DNA of 64,000 bases, from positions 1-64,000 of the forward strand of contig VBWC01000002.1 of NCBI GenBank assembly GCA_006218035.1, written 5' to 3'. This document shows positions 1 through 9,945 of the stretch, piece by piece; positions within the stretch are counted from its first letter, which is position 1, and each line of letters opens with the position of its first letter. The stretch is from Gammaproteobacteria bacterium (lineage in GTDB: Bacteria > Pseudomonadota > Gammaproteobacteria > VBWC01). The notes under the pieces were generated by a model. That model searched no databases. It was not told where the DNA came from and saw only the letters and a list, made by a program, of their open reading frames with translations. The position numbers and the translations under genes are program-made.

Positions 1-411
1 CTCCAGGTTGGCGTTTTCATTGTGCGGATCGTTGACCGGTTGGCCGTTGTCGGGGTCGGGGTCGGTAATATCGTCTTCCCGGATCGCTCCGGTCATGAGC
101 CAGCCTTCAATGGAGAGCGAGAACCGAACGTCAACATCCTCCTTAATTATTTTTTCTTCAAAAACATTTTGTTTTCTCGTGATGCTGGTTTCAAAAACCC
201 CGTTCATTGAGTCGATATCGTAATAACCTTCTCCAAAAGGCTTTTCCCCGTTTTCTATTCCTAGCATTTCTTGCATACCGGTATCGGCCAGCACACTCCG
301 CTGATAAGCCTTGTAGGTCAGCATGCCGTGCGTGACCAGCTCGTATGCAGCAACATATGCTGGCATAACAGAAAGGGATACGATGATAATTGCTCTTTGA
401 AACTCGTTCAT
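1..411 (-). CDS. Secreted zinc-phospholipase C-like protein, N-terminal part (runs off left edge)
   Basis: This gene is absent from the ORF track because its stop lies outside the window. Reading the minus strand from the ATG at 411 gives 137 open codons to base 1. A short basic start and a hydrophobic run (AIIIVSLSVMPAYVAAY) form a likely signal peptide. The mature start ELVTHGMLTYKAYQ and the later motif WLMTGAIREDD followed by a DPDPDNG-type loop resemble the N-terminus of bacterial zinc-dependent phospholipase C/P1-nuclease-like proteins, where the first His binds zinc. It follows the lipoprotein gene with a 26-base gap, so it is probably the third gene of one transcript. The family call rests on the N-terminus only; the catalytic core is not in the window. 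Confidence 0.5.
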   Translation of the reverse strand, partial: MNEFQRAIIIVSLSVMPAYVAAYELVTHGMLTYKAYQRSVLADTGMQEMLGIENGEKPFGEGYYDIDSMNGVFETSITRKQNVFEEKIIKEDVDVRFSLSIEGWLMTGAIREDDITDPDPDNGQPVNDPHNENANLE

Positions 412-437
412 TATTAACCTAGAAACCGCTTAACCAA

Positions 438-1007
438 TCACTGACTGATTGCACCCGGTTCATTTTCCAAACGTTCCTTTCGATAAAGAAACGGCCATCC
501 TATTTCAGGATTATATTTTCCTCCCGCCAACATTACGGATTCGTCGTAGAGCGCTGTAGCTAACTGCAAGAGGTGTTTCTCGCGCGCATCATTACCTCGG
601 CAGGATGATCCACGAAGAACCCCTTTCATATACTCAACCCGTTCCTGAAGACTTTCTTTTGATGCATTCATATAGAGCCCATCATCAGCCTGCTTCGCTG
701 GCAAATAACCCGGCTTGTACACCGTAATACTCCGCCATTGACCAGAAACCCCCGGCTTCTCGAAAAGCCACATCGGGATACGGAAGCGGCCCTTCTCGTC
801 TGTCGTTGCCATGTCGATGTAGATACACACCGTCTGGCTTTCGGCAATGCTGACCGACGATGAGCCGGACCACTTGGCGACGACATAGGCTCCCTCGATC
901 GGTTGTTTCGTCTCGGCATCCAGCACTACGCCACTTACCGGTCCACCGACCATGCCGCAGGCCACCAGCACGGGCAGAATGACGATCATTACCATCCATT
1001 TACTCAT
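438..1007 (-). CDS. Lipoprotein with carboxypeptidase-regulatory-like fold
   Basis: This is a 189-residue protein with a lipoprotein signal peptide: a hydrophobic stretch MVMIVILPVL followed by the lipobox LVAC, with Cys17 as the probable acylated residue. Residues about 22-110 contain GPVSGVVLDAETKQPIEGAYV and then TTDEKGRFRIP, the usual pattern of a CarboxypepD_reg-like beta-sandwich, where a default value is given and later refined. The C-terminal 80 residues are mostly helical and not recognised. The start follows the stop of the large Ig/PKD protein by 15 bases, so the two are very likely co-transcribed. The role is unknown; a structural or binding part at the inner face of the outer membrane is an inference. 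Confidence 0.6.
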   Translation of the reverse strand: MSKWMVMIVILPVLVACGMVGGPVSGVVLDAETKQPIEGAYVVAKWSGSSSVSIAESQTVCIYIDMATTDEKGRFRIPMWLFEKPGVSGQWRSITVYKPGYLPAKQADDGLYMNASKESLQERVEYMKGVLRGSSCRGNDAREKHLLQLATALYDESVMLAGGKYNPEIGWPFLYRKERLENEPGAISQ

Positions 1008-1022
1008 TCGATCTACTTCCCT

Positions 1023-2813
1023 TTACATGCCGGATATACGCCAGACGCCGTCATCGCCCCGGAGAAACTCCAGAAAATAGGCCCGCTGCACTCCGTCGTG
1101 GTCCTGAACGATGGTGTACTGGGCGAACTCCGGAAAGATGGCTCCGTCCACGATAGTGCCGAGCTGATCGACAACCGTCGACAGGCTCGGCGCGAGGTCT
1201 TCGAAGACACGCCGGTATTTTTGGCGGACATCGTCATTCAACGCATTCACCGCGCCATCGATTGCGCCGATACGCAAACGCTCCCGCATCCCGTTATAGA
1301 TACTGCGCAGCATCGCGTCCATGTTTTGCACCGAACCGGCGACGATGGCATGGGTCGATGTGTGCTGCGTTCCGGCGGCATCGGTGACTACGACGGATGC
1401 GGCGTAAACTCCCTCCGCCGCATAGATATGGGTAATCGGGGCAGCGCCGTCCGTGCTTGAGTAGTCGACACTGCCATTATTGTCGAAATCGATCGCAATC
1501 GTTTGTATACCCCCGCCAGCGGTATCGGTGACAACGAATGAGACGTCAAGCGGTGCGATCCCGCAGGCGGGTGCTACTTCTGCTTTGATCGCGGCCTCTG
1601 CGGTGCTGGTCACCTGTATGGATTCGGCTACGGTGACGCCATCAGCGATTGTTCCGGTCACCGCTATCGCACCCTGCCCCGCCGTTAACGGCACGTTGTT
1701 GGCATAGTAGTTTGTCCCGACGATGCAAGCGGTAACGCCATTTACGCTGATGCCGACATTCGGCCTGCCGTTGAAGGTACCACTGACGCTGACGAGGTCA
1801 CTGTTCAGCGTGTCACCGTTTAGCGGGCTGGTAACACTCAGCCCAAGAATATTTCCGACCGGCTTGCTGATGGCATCGGAGGCGCCGTTGCCGGTGTCGG
1901 TCGCGGTGATGCCTAACGCCTGACTGTCCTGCGCGGCAATAGTGGCGCTGAAGCTGCCGTCGGCACTGGCGGTGACCGTGATGGTGGCGCCGGTGTCGAA
2001 GTTGGTGATGGTGACCTGTGCGCCCGCCGGTACGCTGCCGGCCTGTCCGGTGACGGAGACCTGGCCATTGACGACGGGGCCGATGCTGATCAGCGTGGCG
2101 TTGATGGTGACCGTGGCAGGTTCGTAGGTGATGCTAAGGCCTTGCTGGGTGGTGGCGCCGGTGACGCTGGTGGCGGTGAGCTGGTAGGCGTTCGGTCCGG
2201 GTTGCAGGGTCGTGGTGGCGCTGAAGCTGCGGTCCGGGTTGAGCCCGAGCGGCGCGCTGTTGATGGTGAGCGCGGCGCGGATGTTGAGGCTGCCGGTGAT
2301 GGTCAGGTCCGGTTGGTCGGTAATCAGTCCGTCGGCCGGTGACAACAGGGTGATTTGCGGCCGGATGCCGGTAGGTCCGGGCGAACGGTTATACAGCGAA
2401 TACAGGATGCCGAGGTCGCCGAAGTTGACGTAGCCGTCGCCGTTGAGGTCGTTGACCGGCGATGTGCCGTAAAACGCGCCGTACAGCAGGCTGCGGTCGC
2501 GGGCATCGACGATGCCGTCGTTGTTGAGGTCGGGGTCGCAGGCGTTGCCTATACCGTCGTCGTCGCTGTCGCGCTGGTCGGGGTTGGCTATCTGAACGCA
2601 GTTGTCGGCGGTGTCGGGGATGCCGTCGCTGTCCTGGCCGGCGTATACGGGTTTCGCGAATGACGCGATGAAGGTGATGGCGAAGATGAGCGAGAGGACC
2701 AGACTTGCGGTCTCAATACCACAGGCAGCGCGGACATCGCCATGACGTGCCGCGTTGCCACGCGCGATACGCGCGCGACCGTCGCTGTGCCCTGATCTGT
2801 ATGTGACGCCCAC
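1023..2813 (-). CDS. Large secreted protein with Tsp3/dockerin-type calcium repeats, Ig-like and PKD domains
   Basis: The ORF is open from 2900, but the GTG at 2813 has the best ribosome site (GGGGAAGG, 8 bases upstream), giving 596 residues. A hydrophobic segment ending FAKPVYA precedes AGQDSDGIPDTADNC, so it is probably exported. Next come thrombospondin-3-like acidic repeats (DSDDDGIGNACDPD) and two dockerin-like motifs (DLNNDGIVDARD, DLNGDGYVNFGD), both calcium-binding types. These are followed by several Ig-like beta domains and a PKD-like domain (VDYSSTDGAAPITHIYAAEG). The last 100 residues form a separate helical and beta domain ending FLRGDDGVWRISGM. The stretch before the hydrophobic segment is unusually long (about 35 residues or more), so an upstream frameshift or wrong start is possible. 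It leads a likely three-gene operon of exported proteins. Confidence 0.6.
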   Translation of the reverse strand: MGVTYRSGHSDGRARIARGNAARHGDVRAACGIETASLVLSLIFAITFIASFAKPVYAGQDSDGIPDTADNCVQIANPDQRDSDDDGIGNACDPDLNNDGIVDARDRSLLYGAFYGTSPVNDLNGDGYVNFGDLGILYSLYNRSPGPTGIRPQITLLSPADGLITDQPDLTITGSLNIRAALTINSAPLGLNPDRSFSATTTLQPGPNAYQLTATSVTGATTQQGLSITYEPATVTINATLISIGPVVNGQVSVTGQAGSVPAGAQVTITNFDTGATITVTASADGSFSATIAAQDSQALGITATDTGNGASDAISKPVGNILGLSVTSPLNGDTLNSDLVSVSGTFNGRPNVGISVNGVTACIVGTNYYANNVPLTAGQGAIAVTGTIADGVTVAESIQVTSTAEAAIKAEVAPACGIAPLDVSFVVTDTAGGGIQTIAIDFDNNGSVDYSSTDGAAPITHIYAAEGVYAASVVVTDAAGTQHTSTHAIVAGSVQNMDAMLRSIYNGMRERLRIGAIDGAVNALNDDVRQKYRRVFEDLAPSLSTVVDQLGTIVDGAIFPEFAQYTIVQDHDGVQRAYFLEFLRGDDGVWRISGM

Positions 2814-3209
2814 CGGTCGCGCCTTCCCCAAGTTCATGTCCGCGAAGTCTGCGCACGCGCCGCAGTACGTTGAACCAATATCCAGACGCGCCCTGCCCAC
2901 CGGAGCTTTTTCAGCCCGTTATTCTTTTCTCAGAAGCAAGCAGGTACAGCGTTACAGCATACAGAACGTTACTGTTACAGCGAGAGAGTGTTCCGGGTTC
3001 TTGTTGACCATGGGCAAGAGGTATTTTCGTCAAAATTTCCGACATGCCAATTTCCGATCATCAATCACCGTACCGATGTCGTCATGCGCGCTATTACAGT
3101 GCCACAGGCGAACCGGTGCGGCGCGCTGATGGATACTCAAGCGAAGGGGCTCAACCGATACATCACCATCGCCACTTCGGTGATATTCCGGTCGGCGCTA
3201 TGTCATCGG
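2814..3209. other. Intergenic region upstream of the Ig/PKD protein
   Basis: About 400 bases lie between the likely start of the Ig/PKD protein and the end of cysC. Reading frames here are short and lack recognisable domains. Its leftmost 90 bases are open in frame with the Ig/PKD gene. No riboswitch, tRNA or clear terminator was recognised. It probably holds the promoter of the three-gene exported-protein operon. Confidence 0.4.
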
Positions 3210-3824
3210 CTACGGGCGCACGATCTGGTGTAGTTGCAGATAGCCAACCACCTGATTCGCACAGACGCTTAAATCGACGGTGCCGGTATCGATGCTCAGT
3301 TCGGCCTGCTCGGGCGCTTCGTACGGTGACGAGATGCCGGTGAATTCCTTGATGACGCCGGCGCGGGCCTTTTTATACATGCCCTTCGGATCACGCTGCT
3401 CGCAGATATCCAGCGATGCGTCGCAGAAGACTTCGATAAAGTCGCCCGGCGTAACGAGACCACGAACGCGATCGCGGTCGGTACGAAACGGCGAGATGAA
3501 CGCGGTCAGCACGATCACGCCGGCCTCGACGAACAACTTGGCGACTTCGCCGATGCGGCGTATGTTTTCGACGCGGTCGTCGTCGGAGAAACCGAGGTCA
3601 CCGTTCAGGCCGTGACGGATGTTGTCGCCATCAAGCACGATGGTGCTGCAACCTTTTTTATGCAGAATATCCTCGACGGCATGCGACAACGTCGACTTGC
3701 CGGAACCCGACAGTCCGGTGAACCAGATGATTGCACCCTTGTGCTTGTGCATCGCCTCGCGCTCGGCACGTGTGATGGTGGATTCGTGCCAGACGACGTT
3801 GGTGCTCTTGCTCGATTTGCTCAT
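3210..3824 (-). CDS. cysC: Adenylyl-sulfate kinase (APS kinase)
   Basis: This enzyme phosphorylates adenosine 5'-phosphosulfate at the 3' position with ATP to make PAPS, in sulfate assimilation or for sulfotransferases. The 204-residue protein is full length for the family. The P-loop GLSGSGKST is at about 37-45, the DGDNIRHGL APS-binding motif at 65-73, and the FISPFR motif near 113; the lid-region sequence KKARAGVIKEFTGISSPYE follows. The cysN/cysD sulfurylase genes are not beside it, so it stands alone here. A lone cysC beside surface-protein genes could supply PAPS for sulfation, but nothing in the sequence decides between that and ordinary sulfur assimilation. Confidence 0.95.
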   Translation of the reverse strand: MSKSSKSTNVVWHESTITRAEREAMHKHKGAIIWFTGLSGSGKSTLSHAVEDILHKKGCSTIVLDGDNIRHGLNGDLGFSDDDRVENIRRIGEVAKLFVEAGVIVLTAFISPFRTDRDRVRGLVTPGDFIEVFCDASLDICEQRDPKGMYKKARAGVIKEFTGISSPYEAPEQAELSIDTGTVDLSVCANQVVGYLQLHQIVRP

Positions 3825-4369
<545 letters not shown>

Positions 4370-4438
4370 TGTGTCTGGTGTGATATCGCGCGTCGCATCG
4401 GACGCGCGAAAAACAAGTATACGGATATATTGTTCGCG

Positions 4439-4807
4439 CTATTCCTTGAGAATGTCGCGTATTTCCTCGAGTTCCTTGCACAGCTGGCGGACGATCTGTT
4501 TCCGCTGGCTGATGTCTGTCTTCGCCTCGGTGCCGGAAAGTTTCTGCCGCGCGCCGGTAATCGTGAAGCCCTGCTCGTAGAGCAGGTCACGTATCTGCCG
4601 AATCAATACGACATCCTGCCGCTGGTAGTAGCGACGGTTGCCACGCCGTTTGACGGGTTTCAGTTGCGGGAATTCCTGTTCCCAGTACCGCAGCACATGC
4701 GGTTTTACTTCACAGAGTTCGCCAACTTCGCCTATCGTCAAATAGCGCTTGTTCGGTATCGCGGCGTATTCGTTAAGTCTCGTTCGGTCCACTATAGGCC
4801 TCGACAC
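4439..4807 (-). CDS. MerR-family transcriptional regulator downstream of ihfA
   Basis: The 122-residue protein has an N-terminal MerR winged helix ([27 protein letters not shown], about 20-46) followed by [20 protein letters not shown] and a short C-terminal coiled helix. There is no long effector domain and no obvious metal-binding cysteine cluster, as in the small MerR-like gene conserved beside ihfA in many gammaproteobacteria. Its ATG lies 35 bases inside ihfA, so translation is probably coupled. Targets and signal are unknown. Confidence 0.85.
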   Translation of the reverse strand: MSRPIVDRTRLNEYAAIPNKRYLTIGEVGELCEVKPHVLRYWEQEFPQLKPVKRRGNRRYYQRQDVVLIRQIRDLLYEQGFTITGARQKLSGTEAKTDISQRKQIVRQLCKELEEIRDILKE

Positions 4808-5075
4808 GGGCTTTGAGCTTCTGACCGGGATGGAATGTCACCACCCGGCGAGCGGTAATTGGAATCTCTTCCCCTGTTTTAGGATTCCGCCCGGGCCGTT
4901 GTCGCTTGGTTCTCAGATTGAAGTTACCGAAACCCGATAACTTGACCTGCCCCCCCGCTTCCAGGGCGGCACGGATTTCTTCGAAGAATATCTCGACAAA
5001 ATCCTTGGCCTCCCGTTTGTTCAGTCCCAAATCCTGAAAAAGCCGTTCTGCTAATTCTGCTTTGGTTAGCGCCAT
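4773..5075 (-). CDS. ihfA: Integration host factor subunit alpha
   Basis: IHF-alpha is the HU-family subunit that, with IHF-beta, binds and sharply bends DNA at specific sites, acting in recombination, replication and transcription. The 100-residue length is typical. [13 protein letters not shown] begins the helical dimerisation part, and the arm motif [24 protein letters not shown] carries the minor-groove-intercalating proline region. The position directly after pheT (3-base gap) is the classic gammaproteobacterial arrangement and identifies it as ihfA rather than ihfB or hup. Confidence 0.95.
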   Translation of the reverse strand: MALTKAELAERLFQDLGLNKREAKDFVEIFFEEIRAALEAGGQVKLSGFGNFNLRTKRQRPGRNPKTGEEIPITARRVVTFHPGQKLKARVEAYSGPNET

Positions 5076-5078
5076 AGA

Positions 5079-7469
5079 CTAATCTCTCAATTTAGCATTA
5101 TGTTTTCCAGAAACCGCCGCAACTACCTGCTCCATAAGGGAATCAACCTCTCGGTCCGTAAGAGTGCGCGAAAATTCCTGTACCGTCAAGCCGAAGGCAA
5201 GACTTTTTTTCCCCGAATCAAGACCTTTCATATGAAATACGTCAAATAACTGTAAGTCAACGAGCGCGTCTCCGGCGACGTTGGCAATGGTATCCCGCAA
5301 CGCACCGGCCTCGGTACGTCCATCCACGATGAAGGCCAGGTCCCGCCGGATCGCCGGGAATTTCGACAACTCCGCGAACCGGGCGGCAGACTCGCAACGA
5401 AGGGCCGCGGCAGCAATCTCGAACAGCACCACGCGCCCGACCAGACCAAGTTTCCGCGCTATCGCCGGATGCACGTCGCCTATCCAGCCGACCGCGCCGT
5501 CGATCGCCGACACCACGCGTGCCGCGCGTCCCGGTTGCAACGCCGGATGCTCCGCCGTTTCGAAACGGAAATCCCCCGGTCGACCACTGAGTGCCAGCAA
5601 GGCCTCCATATCTCCCTTCGCGTCATAAAAGTCTACGTCGGGATTTGCATTGCGGTCCATACCCCATTGTTCCGGGTAACGGCTCCCGGCTACCACACCA
5701 GATACATATTTTTCTTCTTTGACTTCATTGTCTTGAAGGCTGTACTTCAGACCGATTTCGAAAAAGCGCATGCGACTCTGCTGACGGTTTTGATTATAGA
5801 TCAGCGCCTGCAGCAGACCCGGCCAGAGGCTGGCGCGCATCTCGGACATGTCATCGGATATCGGATTCGCCAGCGCGATGGTGCGGGCGCCGGCGGTGAA
5901 ACTGGCTTGCAGTTGTGCGTTGACGAAGCTATAGGTGATCGCCTCAAAGTAGCCGCGGTCCACGAGTATCTGCCTGATCGCCGCGGGCCGCCGCGCCTCT
6001 TCCGGGCGCGGCACGAGCGTCAACTTGCCCGTTAGCGGCGTCTTCGGCAGTTCGTTGTAGCCGTAGATACGCGCCACCTCTTCAATCAGGTCGGCCTCAA
6101 TCGCGATATCGAATCGAAAACCGGGCGGCGTCACCTTCCACTGCGCTCCCTCCTCGCGCACGTCCATACCAAGGCGTCGCAGAATATCCGTCACCTCGTC
6201 GGCCGGTATGGACATCCCGAGCAACTGCTCAAGGCGGCTCGCTCGCAACGTTACCGCGCGCCGCGCCGGCAGCTCACTGTCGATGACCACTTCGATCACC
6301 GGCCCCGCCTGGCCGCCGACGATGTCGAGCAACAGCGCCGTCGCGCGTTCTATCGCGGTACGGGCGAGCCCGGGGTCGACACCGCGCTCGAAGCGATGCG
6401 ATGAATCCGTGTGCAGGCCGTGCTTGCGGGCGCGCCCGGCAATGACGTCTGGCGAAAAGAATGCGCTTTCGAGAAATATATTGGCGGTGTTATCGCTGAC
6501 GGCAGAGGCCTGGCCACCCATGATGCCGGCAAGCGCCTGCGCCTGTTGGCGATCTGCAATCACCAGCGCGTTGTCATCGAGCGTAATCGTCTGACCGTCG
6601 AGCAACGTCAGCGTTTCGCTCGCACGTGCGTAGCGGATACGGATACCGCCATCGAGCCGATCCAGGTCAAACGCATGCATCGGCTGACCGAGTTCCAGCA
6701 GTACATAGTTGGTAACGTCGACCACGGCGCTGATACTGCGCACGCCGCTGCGTCGCAAGCGCTCGCGCAGCCACATCGGCGTGCCTGCCTGCGCGTTGAT
6801 CCCCTTAATGACACGGCCGACGTAACGCGGACAGGCCTGCGGCGCATCGATGTCGACAACAACACTGTCCTTGATCGTCGCCACGACCGGCGCCATCTCC
6901 GGCGAGGCGACCGCCAGCTTGTTGAGCACACCGACCTCGCGCGCGATGCCGGCCACGCTCAGGCAATCGGCGCGGTTTGGCGTCAGATCAACCTCTATGC
7001 AGTGATCGTCCAGACGTAAATAGCCGGTTAACGAGACGCCCGGCACGGCGTCGTCGGGCAGTTCCAGCAGGCCGTCGGATGAGTCGGCAAGACCGAGTTC
7101 CACGGCGGAACACAGCATGCCGCTCGATTCGACGCCGCGCAGTTTGGCCTTCTTGATCGCCATGCCATTCGGCAGACGCGCACCGGTCAATGCCGCCGGC
7201 ACGAGAATTCCGGCACGCACGTTCGCCGCACCGCAAACGATCTGCAACGGTTCCGGCGCGCCGACATCGACGCGGCATACGGTCAGCTTGTCGGCGTCGG
7301 GATGCCGGTCGACCGACACCACCCGGCCCACCACTACGCCGTCCGATGATGCAGCGGCCGGTTCCACACTATCCACCTCGAGACCGGCCATCGTCAGCTG
7401 GGCCACCAGCTGTTCGATGGTAATTCCAGGATCGACCCATTCGCGCAACCAGGCTACACTGAATTTCAT
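5079..7469 (-). CDS. pheT: Phenylalanine-tRNA ligase beta subunit
   Basis: PheT is the large subunit of the alpha2-beta2 enzyme that charges tRNA-Phe, and it carries the editing site for mischarged Tyr-tRNA. The 796 residues match the usual length. An N-terminal tRNA-binding (EMAP-like) domain (VVVGRVVSVDRHPDADKLTV, about 46-65) is followed by the B3/B4 editing region, the B5 domain, a catalytic-like core (RFFEIGLKY) and the C-terminal ferredoxin-fold anticodon-binding domain (FPAIRRDLAFIVD onward). It starts 11 bases after the pheS stop, so the two subunits are made together. Confidence 0.97.
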   Translation of the reverse strand: MKFSVAWLREWVDPGITIEQLVAQLTMAGLEVDSVEPAAASSDGVVVGRVVSVDRHPDADKLTVCRVDVGAPEPLQIVCGAANVRAGILVPAALTGARLPNGMAIKKAKLRGVESSGMLCSAVELGLADSSDGLLELPDDAVPGVSLTGYLRLDDHCIEVDLTPNRADCLSVAGIAREVGVLNKLAVASPEMAPVVATIKDSVVVDIDAPQACPRYVGRVIKGINAQAGTPMWLRERLRRSGVRSISAVVDVTNYVLLELGQPMHAFDLDRLDGGIRIRYARASETLTLLDGQTITLDDNALVIADRQQAQALAGIMGGQASAVSDNTANIFLESAFFSPDVIAGRARKHGLHTDSSHRFERGVDPGLARTAIERATALLLDIVGGQAGPVIEVVIDSELPARRAVTLRASRLEQLLGMSIPADEVTDILRRLGMDVREEGAQWKVTPPGFRFDIAIEADLIEEVARIYGYNELPKTPLTGKLTLVPRPEEARRPAAIRQILVDRGYFEAITYSFVNAQLQASFTAGARTIALANPISDDMSEMRASLWPGLLQALIYNQNRQQSRMRFFEIGLKYSLQDNEVKEEKYVSGVVAGSRYPEQWGMDRNANPDVDFYDAKGDMEALLALSGRPGDFRFETAEHPALQPGRAARVVSAIDGAVGWIGDVHPAIARKLGLVGRVVLFEIAAAALRCESAARFAELSKFPAIRRDLAFIVDGRTEAGALRDTIANVAGDALVDLQLFDVFHMKGLDSGKKSLAFGLTVQEFSRTLTDREVDSLMEQVVAAVSGKHNAKLRD

Positions 7470-7480
7470 CGTGATATCCG

Positions 7481-8680
<1,200 letters not shown>

Positions 8681-8767
8681 TCAGCTACTCCATGAACCCG
8701 GAATACCTGCCGGCACCCTGTCGTTACTGCTTACCCTCGTAACCTTTCCCTTGTTGTTGTCATAAAC

Positions 8768-8803
8768 AAGAAGGGGAAAGACCTCGCAGCCTTCCCCCTT
8801 CTT
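8768..8803 (-). terminator. Strong hairpin downstream of rplT (terminator or attenuator)
   Basis: On the minus strand AAGAAGGGG pairs with CCCCTTCTT, and the stem extends inward through GAAGGC/GTCTTT with two G-U wobbles. It lies 25 bases after the rplT stop. The tail (GTTTATGAC) lacks a clean U tract, so factor-independent termination may be weak, and the structure could instead protect or process the mRNA between ribosomal and pheST parts. Confidence 0.5.
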
Positions 8804-8828
8804 TGCAGCATTACTACACAGATAATGC

Positions 8829-9188
8829 TTACGCGGCCAGGCAGGTCTTCGCTCTTTCAGCCAATGCCGCAAAACTGCTCTTGTCATGCACCGCGATGTC
8901 GGCGAGTACCTTGCGATCGATCTCAATCGCAGCCTTAGTGAGGCCGTTGATCAACCGGCTGTACGACAGACCGCATTCGCGCGCCGCCGCATTGATACGT
9001 ACAACCCACAATGCACGGAACTGGCGCTTTTTCTGCCGCCGGTCGCGATAGGCATACTGGCCGGCTTTGATGACCGCCTGATTGGCGGCACGGAACACAT
9101 TTTTGCGCCGCGCCATATACCCCTTCGCCTGGACAAGAACTTTCTTGTGGCGGGCTCGGGCGGTTACCCCACGCTTTACTCTAGACAT
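8829..9188 (-). CDS. rplT: 50S ribosomal protein bL20
   Basis: bL20 binds 23S rRNA early in 50S assembly, and in enteric bacteria it also represses rpmI-rplT translation. The 119-residue length is standard. The very basic N-terminus ([18 protein letters not shown], then [29 protein letters not shown]) and the globular C-terminus ([27 protein letters not shown]) are diagnostic. It lies 10 bases after rpmI in the conserved thrS-infC-rpmI-rplT order. Confidence 0.98.
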   Translation of the reverse strand: MSRVKRGVTARARHKKVLVQAKGYMARRKNVFRAANQAVIKAGQYAYRDRRQKKRQFRALWVVRINAAARECGLSYSRLINGLTKAAIEIDRKVLADIAVHDKSSFAALAERAKTCLAA

Positions 9189-9198
9189 GCTGCAATCC

Positions 9199-9396
9199 TC
9201 AACTATACGGCAACAGACGACGCACGCCGGCGACGTCCGATTCGTTAACCATCATTCCACCGCGCAAATGACGCTTACGTTTGGCGCTCTTTTTCGTCAG
9301 AATGTGCCTCTTGAACGACTGGCCGCGCTTGAATCCGCCCGAACCGGTTCGCTTGAAGCGTTTCGCGGCACCACTGTTTGTCTTTAACTTCGGCAT
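9199..9396 (-). CDS. rpmI: 50S ribosomal protein bL35
   Basis: bL35 is a small basic 50S protein. The 65 residues begin [21 protein letters not shown] and contain the family signature [16 protein letters not shown]. The gene is 27 bases after the infC stop and 10 bases before rplT, and in related bacteria this region is translationally controlled by bL20. Confidence 0.98.
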   Translation of the reverse strand: MPKLKTNSGAAKRFKRTGSGGFKRGQSFKRHILTKKSAKRKRHLRGGMMVNESDVAGVRRLLPYS

Positions 9397-9423
9397 TTAA
9401 AAAACTCCGGCTCCAATTCCAAC

Positions 9424-9945
9424 TTAATGTTTCTTCCTGGGCGACACCACCATCACCATCTGACGACCTTCCAGTCGCGGCGACTGCTCGACGATGCCAT
9501 GCTCCGTAAGATCCTGTTCGACACGCTTCAGCAGCTTGAGACCCAGCTCCTGATGCGCCATCTCGCGACCGCGAAAGCGTAACGTCACCTTGGCCTTGTC
9601 GCCCTCTTCCAGAAAACGTATCAACGCACGCAGCTTGACCTGGTAATCGCCGATATCCGTACCCGGCCGGAACTTGATTTCCTTTACCTGGGTCGTTTTC
9701 TGTCTTTTCCTGGCCGCGTGCCGCTTCTTGTTTTCCGCAAAGATAAATTTGCCGTAATCCATGATTCGGCAAACCGGCGGGTCGGCATTAGGAACTATTT
9801 CGACAAGATCAAGTTCGGCTTCCACCGCGCTTTTTTGCGCATCGACTACCGAAACAACTCCGACTTGTCCACCTTCTGCATCAATGAGCCGCACCATAGG
9901 CGACGTGATCTGCTCATTCAAGCGAGTGCGTTTATCAGCTGTAAT
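9424..9945 (-). CDS. infC: Translation initiation factor IF-3, with ATT start codon
   Basis: IF-3 binds the 30S subunit, prevents premature 50S joining and rejects non-standard start codons. The ORF track starts at a TTG (MNEQ), but the family sequence continues upstream as [11 protein letters not shown] to an ATT at 9945. Seven bases before that ATT is a good ribosome site, AAGGAG. This gives 173 residues. ATT and similar rare starts are a known feature of infC, through which IF-3 limits its own synthesis. The N-domain has [20 protein letters not shown], and the C-domain ends [20 protein letters not shown]. The start overlaps the last 11 bases of thrS. Confidence 0.95.
   Translation of the reverse strand: MTADKRTRLNEQITSPMVRLIDAEGGQVGVVSVVDAQKSAVEAELDLVEIVPNADPPVCRIMDYGKFIFAENKKRHAARKRQKTTQVKEIKFRPGTDIGDYQVKLRALIRFLEEGDKAKVTLRFRGREMAHQELGLKLLKRVEQDLTEHGIVEQSPRLEGRQMVMVVSPRKKH

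Noticed and set aside
2814-3209. Possible c-di-GMP or other riboswitch upstream of the Ig/PKD surface protein
   Set aside because: The conserved GEMM blocks were looked for by eye on the minus strand and not found.
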